Shown here: piece by piece, positions 13,050 through 14,133 of the stretch
Layout of the letters: every line of letters begins with the position of its first letter
Position numbering within the stretch: position 1 is the stretch's first letter
From: an uncultured Prevotella sp.
Lineage (GTDB): Bacteria > Bacteroidota > Bacteroidia > Bacteroidales > Bacteroidaceae
Assembly (NCBI GenBank): GCA_900550035.1
Contig: URQS01000075.1
Location: 1-14,133, forward strand
Length of the DNA stretch: 14,133 bases
Direction of reading: 5' to 3'
The notes under the pieces: model-generated
The model's input: only the letters and a program-made list of their open reading frames with translations
What the model was told of the DNA's origin: nothing
The model's database searches: none
Translations under genes and position numbers: made by a program

Positions 13050-14057
13050 ATGAATGTAGCAATTGTTGGAGCGAGCGGAGCTGTAGGACAGGAGTTCCTC
13101 CGCATACTCGCAGAGAGAGATTTTCCCATTGACAACCTTGTGCTGTTCGGCTCAGAGCGTTCTGCCGGAAAGAAATACACATTTAAGGGCAAGGAGTATG
13201 AAGTGAAGCTCCTTCAGCACAACGACGACTTCAAGGACATCGACGTAGCCTTCACATCGGCTGGCGGTGGCACATCTAAGGAATTTGCCGAGACCATCAC
13301 CAAGTACGGTGCAGTCATGATCGACAACTCGTCGGCATTCCGCATGTGCGACGATGTGCCTTTGGTAGTACCCGAGTGCAACGCCGAGGATACACTCAAC
13401 CGTCCGCGCAACATCATTGCCAACCCTAACTGTACAACTATCATGATGGTGGTAGTGCTCAAGCCGCTTGAGGCTCTGAGCCACATCAAGCGCATCCACA
13501 TCGCCAGCTACCAGAGCGCAAGCGGTGCCGGTGCAGCCGCTATGGCTGAGTTGCAGCAGGAGTACAAGGAGCTCGTCAACAACGAGCCTGTCACTGTTAG
13601 CAAGTTCCCCCATCAGTTGGCATACAACGTGATTCCTCAGATTGACGTGTTCACCGACAACGGCTATACCAAGGAGGAGATGAAGATGTTCAACGAGACT
13701 CGCAAGATCATGCACAGCGACGTACGCTGCTCGGCTATGTGCGTTCGCGTAAGCTCATTGCGCTCACACTCTGAGTCGGTATGGATTGAGACCGAAAGCC
13801 CAATCAGCGTTGAGGAGGCTCAGAAGGCCATCGCTGCAGCTCCTGGCTGTACGCTGAAGGACGATCCTGCCAACCTCGTTTATCCTATGCCACTTGAGAC
13901 AGCCGGCAAGGACGACGTATACGTTGGACGTATACGCAAGGACCTCGCCGACGACTGCGGCCTCACATTCTGGCTCTCAGGCGACCAGATTCGCAAGGGT
14001 GCAGCCCTCAATGCTGTTCAGATTGCCGAATATCTGCACAGCGTAGGCCAGATCTAA
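13050..14057 (+). CDS. asd: Aspartate-semialdehyde dehydrogenase
   Basis: The 335-residue enzyme reduces aspartyl phosphate to aspartate semialdehyde with NADPH, the branch point to lysine/diaminopimelate, threonine, methionine and isoleucine. The N-terminal Rossmann motif is VGASGAVGQEFL. The catalytic cysteine is C128 in NPNCTT, and the catalytic histidine is H240 in LRSHSE. SYQSASGAGAAAM and KFPHQLAYNVIPQID are typical of the bacterial family, and the length is normal. The gene is divergent from the AraC-type regulator. No other amino acid biosynthesis gene is present in the window. Confidence 0.97.
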   Translation: MNVAIVGASGAVGQEFLRILAERDFPIDNLVLFGSERSAGKKYTFKGKEYEVKLLQHNDDFKDIDVAFTSAGGGTSKEFAETITKYGAVMIDNSSAFRMCDDVPLVVPECNAEDTLNRPRNIIANPNCTTIMMVVVLKPLEALSHIKRIHIASYQSASGAGAAAMAELQQEYKELVNNEPVTVSKFPHQLAYNVIPQIDVFTDNGYTKEEMKMFNETRKIMHSDVRCSAMCVRVSSLRSHSESVWIETESPISVEEAQKAIAAAPGCTLKDDPANLVYPMPLETAGKDDVYVGRIRKDLADDCGLTFWLSGDQIRKGAALNAVQIAEYLHSVGQI

Positions 14058-14063
14058 TCAAGC

Positions 14064-14078
14064 CCTTATAATATAAGG
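14064..14078 (+). terminator. Weak hairpin after asd
   Basis: CCTTATAATATAAGG forms a 6-bp stem with a 3-nt loop, 6 bp after the asd stop codon. No T run follows directly, so its role as a terminator is doubtful. AAGCC at 14060-14064 and GGCTT at the window's end could pair over a longer range. Confidence 0.25.
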
Positions 14079-14133
14079 TACTCAAGTTTCGGATTTAGAC
14101 TTCGAGTTTGAATTTATTGCATAAAAAAGGCTT

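Overview
The window looks like chromosomal DNA from a member of the Bacteroidales, most likely Prevotellaceae. This rests on the gene families (acyloxyacyl hydrolase, GH123 enzyme, DUF5020, Bacteroidales-type integrase), on near-absent Shine-Dalgarno sites in front of most genes, and on repeated matches to the Bacteroidetes promoter pattern (TTTG near -33, TAnnTTTG near -7). The genus is an inference from style, not from a marker gene comparison.

Left edge (1-1050): one end of an integrative element. A minus-strand pair, a zinc-ribbon/double-HTH protein followed by a tyrosine integrase that runs off the window, overlaps by ATGA and is preceded by a promoter-like site and a short direct repeat. 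This part is visibly AT-richer than the rest. It sits directly downstream of the dnaK terminator.

Core (1060-6000): dnaK (minus) has a complex upstream region. It includes two mirror-image housekeeping promoter candidates shared with a divergent gene, a -24/-12 (sigma-54-like) element and an abutting inverted repeat. The divergent gene is a PagL-type acyloxyacyl hydrolase. Its 3' end overlaps by 47 bp with a convergent DAACS-family symporter that carries unusual residues at key cation and substrate positions.

Middle (5900-10200): a secreted GH123-type beta-N-acetylgalactosaminidase faces a purine permease (AzgA-like) that appears frameshifted by loss of one base. Between their stop codons lies a 175-bp element with 16-bp perfect inverted repeats and nested hairpins. 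Upstream of the permease, in the same orientation, is DUF5020, a Tsx-like outer-membrane barrel. The two plausibly form an outer- plus inner-membrane uptake route for nucleosides or nucleobases.

Right (10189-14133): a CCA-adding enzyme gene and an AraC-family regulator converge on a second, unrelated long inverted repeat (30-bp arms, about 100-bp loop with 14-bp tandem repeats). The regulator has an unusually strong Shine-Dalgarno site and a palindrome in its promoter. Divergent from it is asd (aspartate-semialdehyde dehydrogenase), with a standard promoter. No tRNA, rRNA or CRISPR array was seen. I did not find a clear, wholly new multi-gene system. The most notable items are the integrative element end, the two large inverted-repeat elements, the permease frameshift and the dnaK control region.
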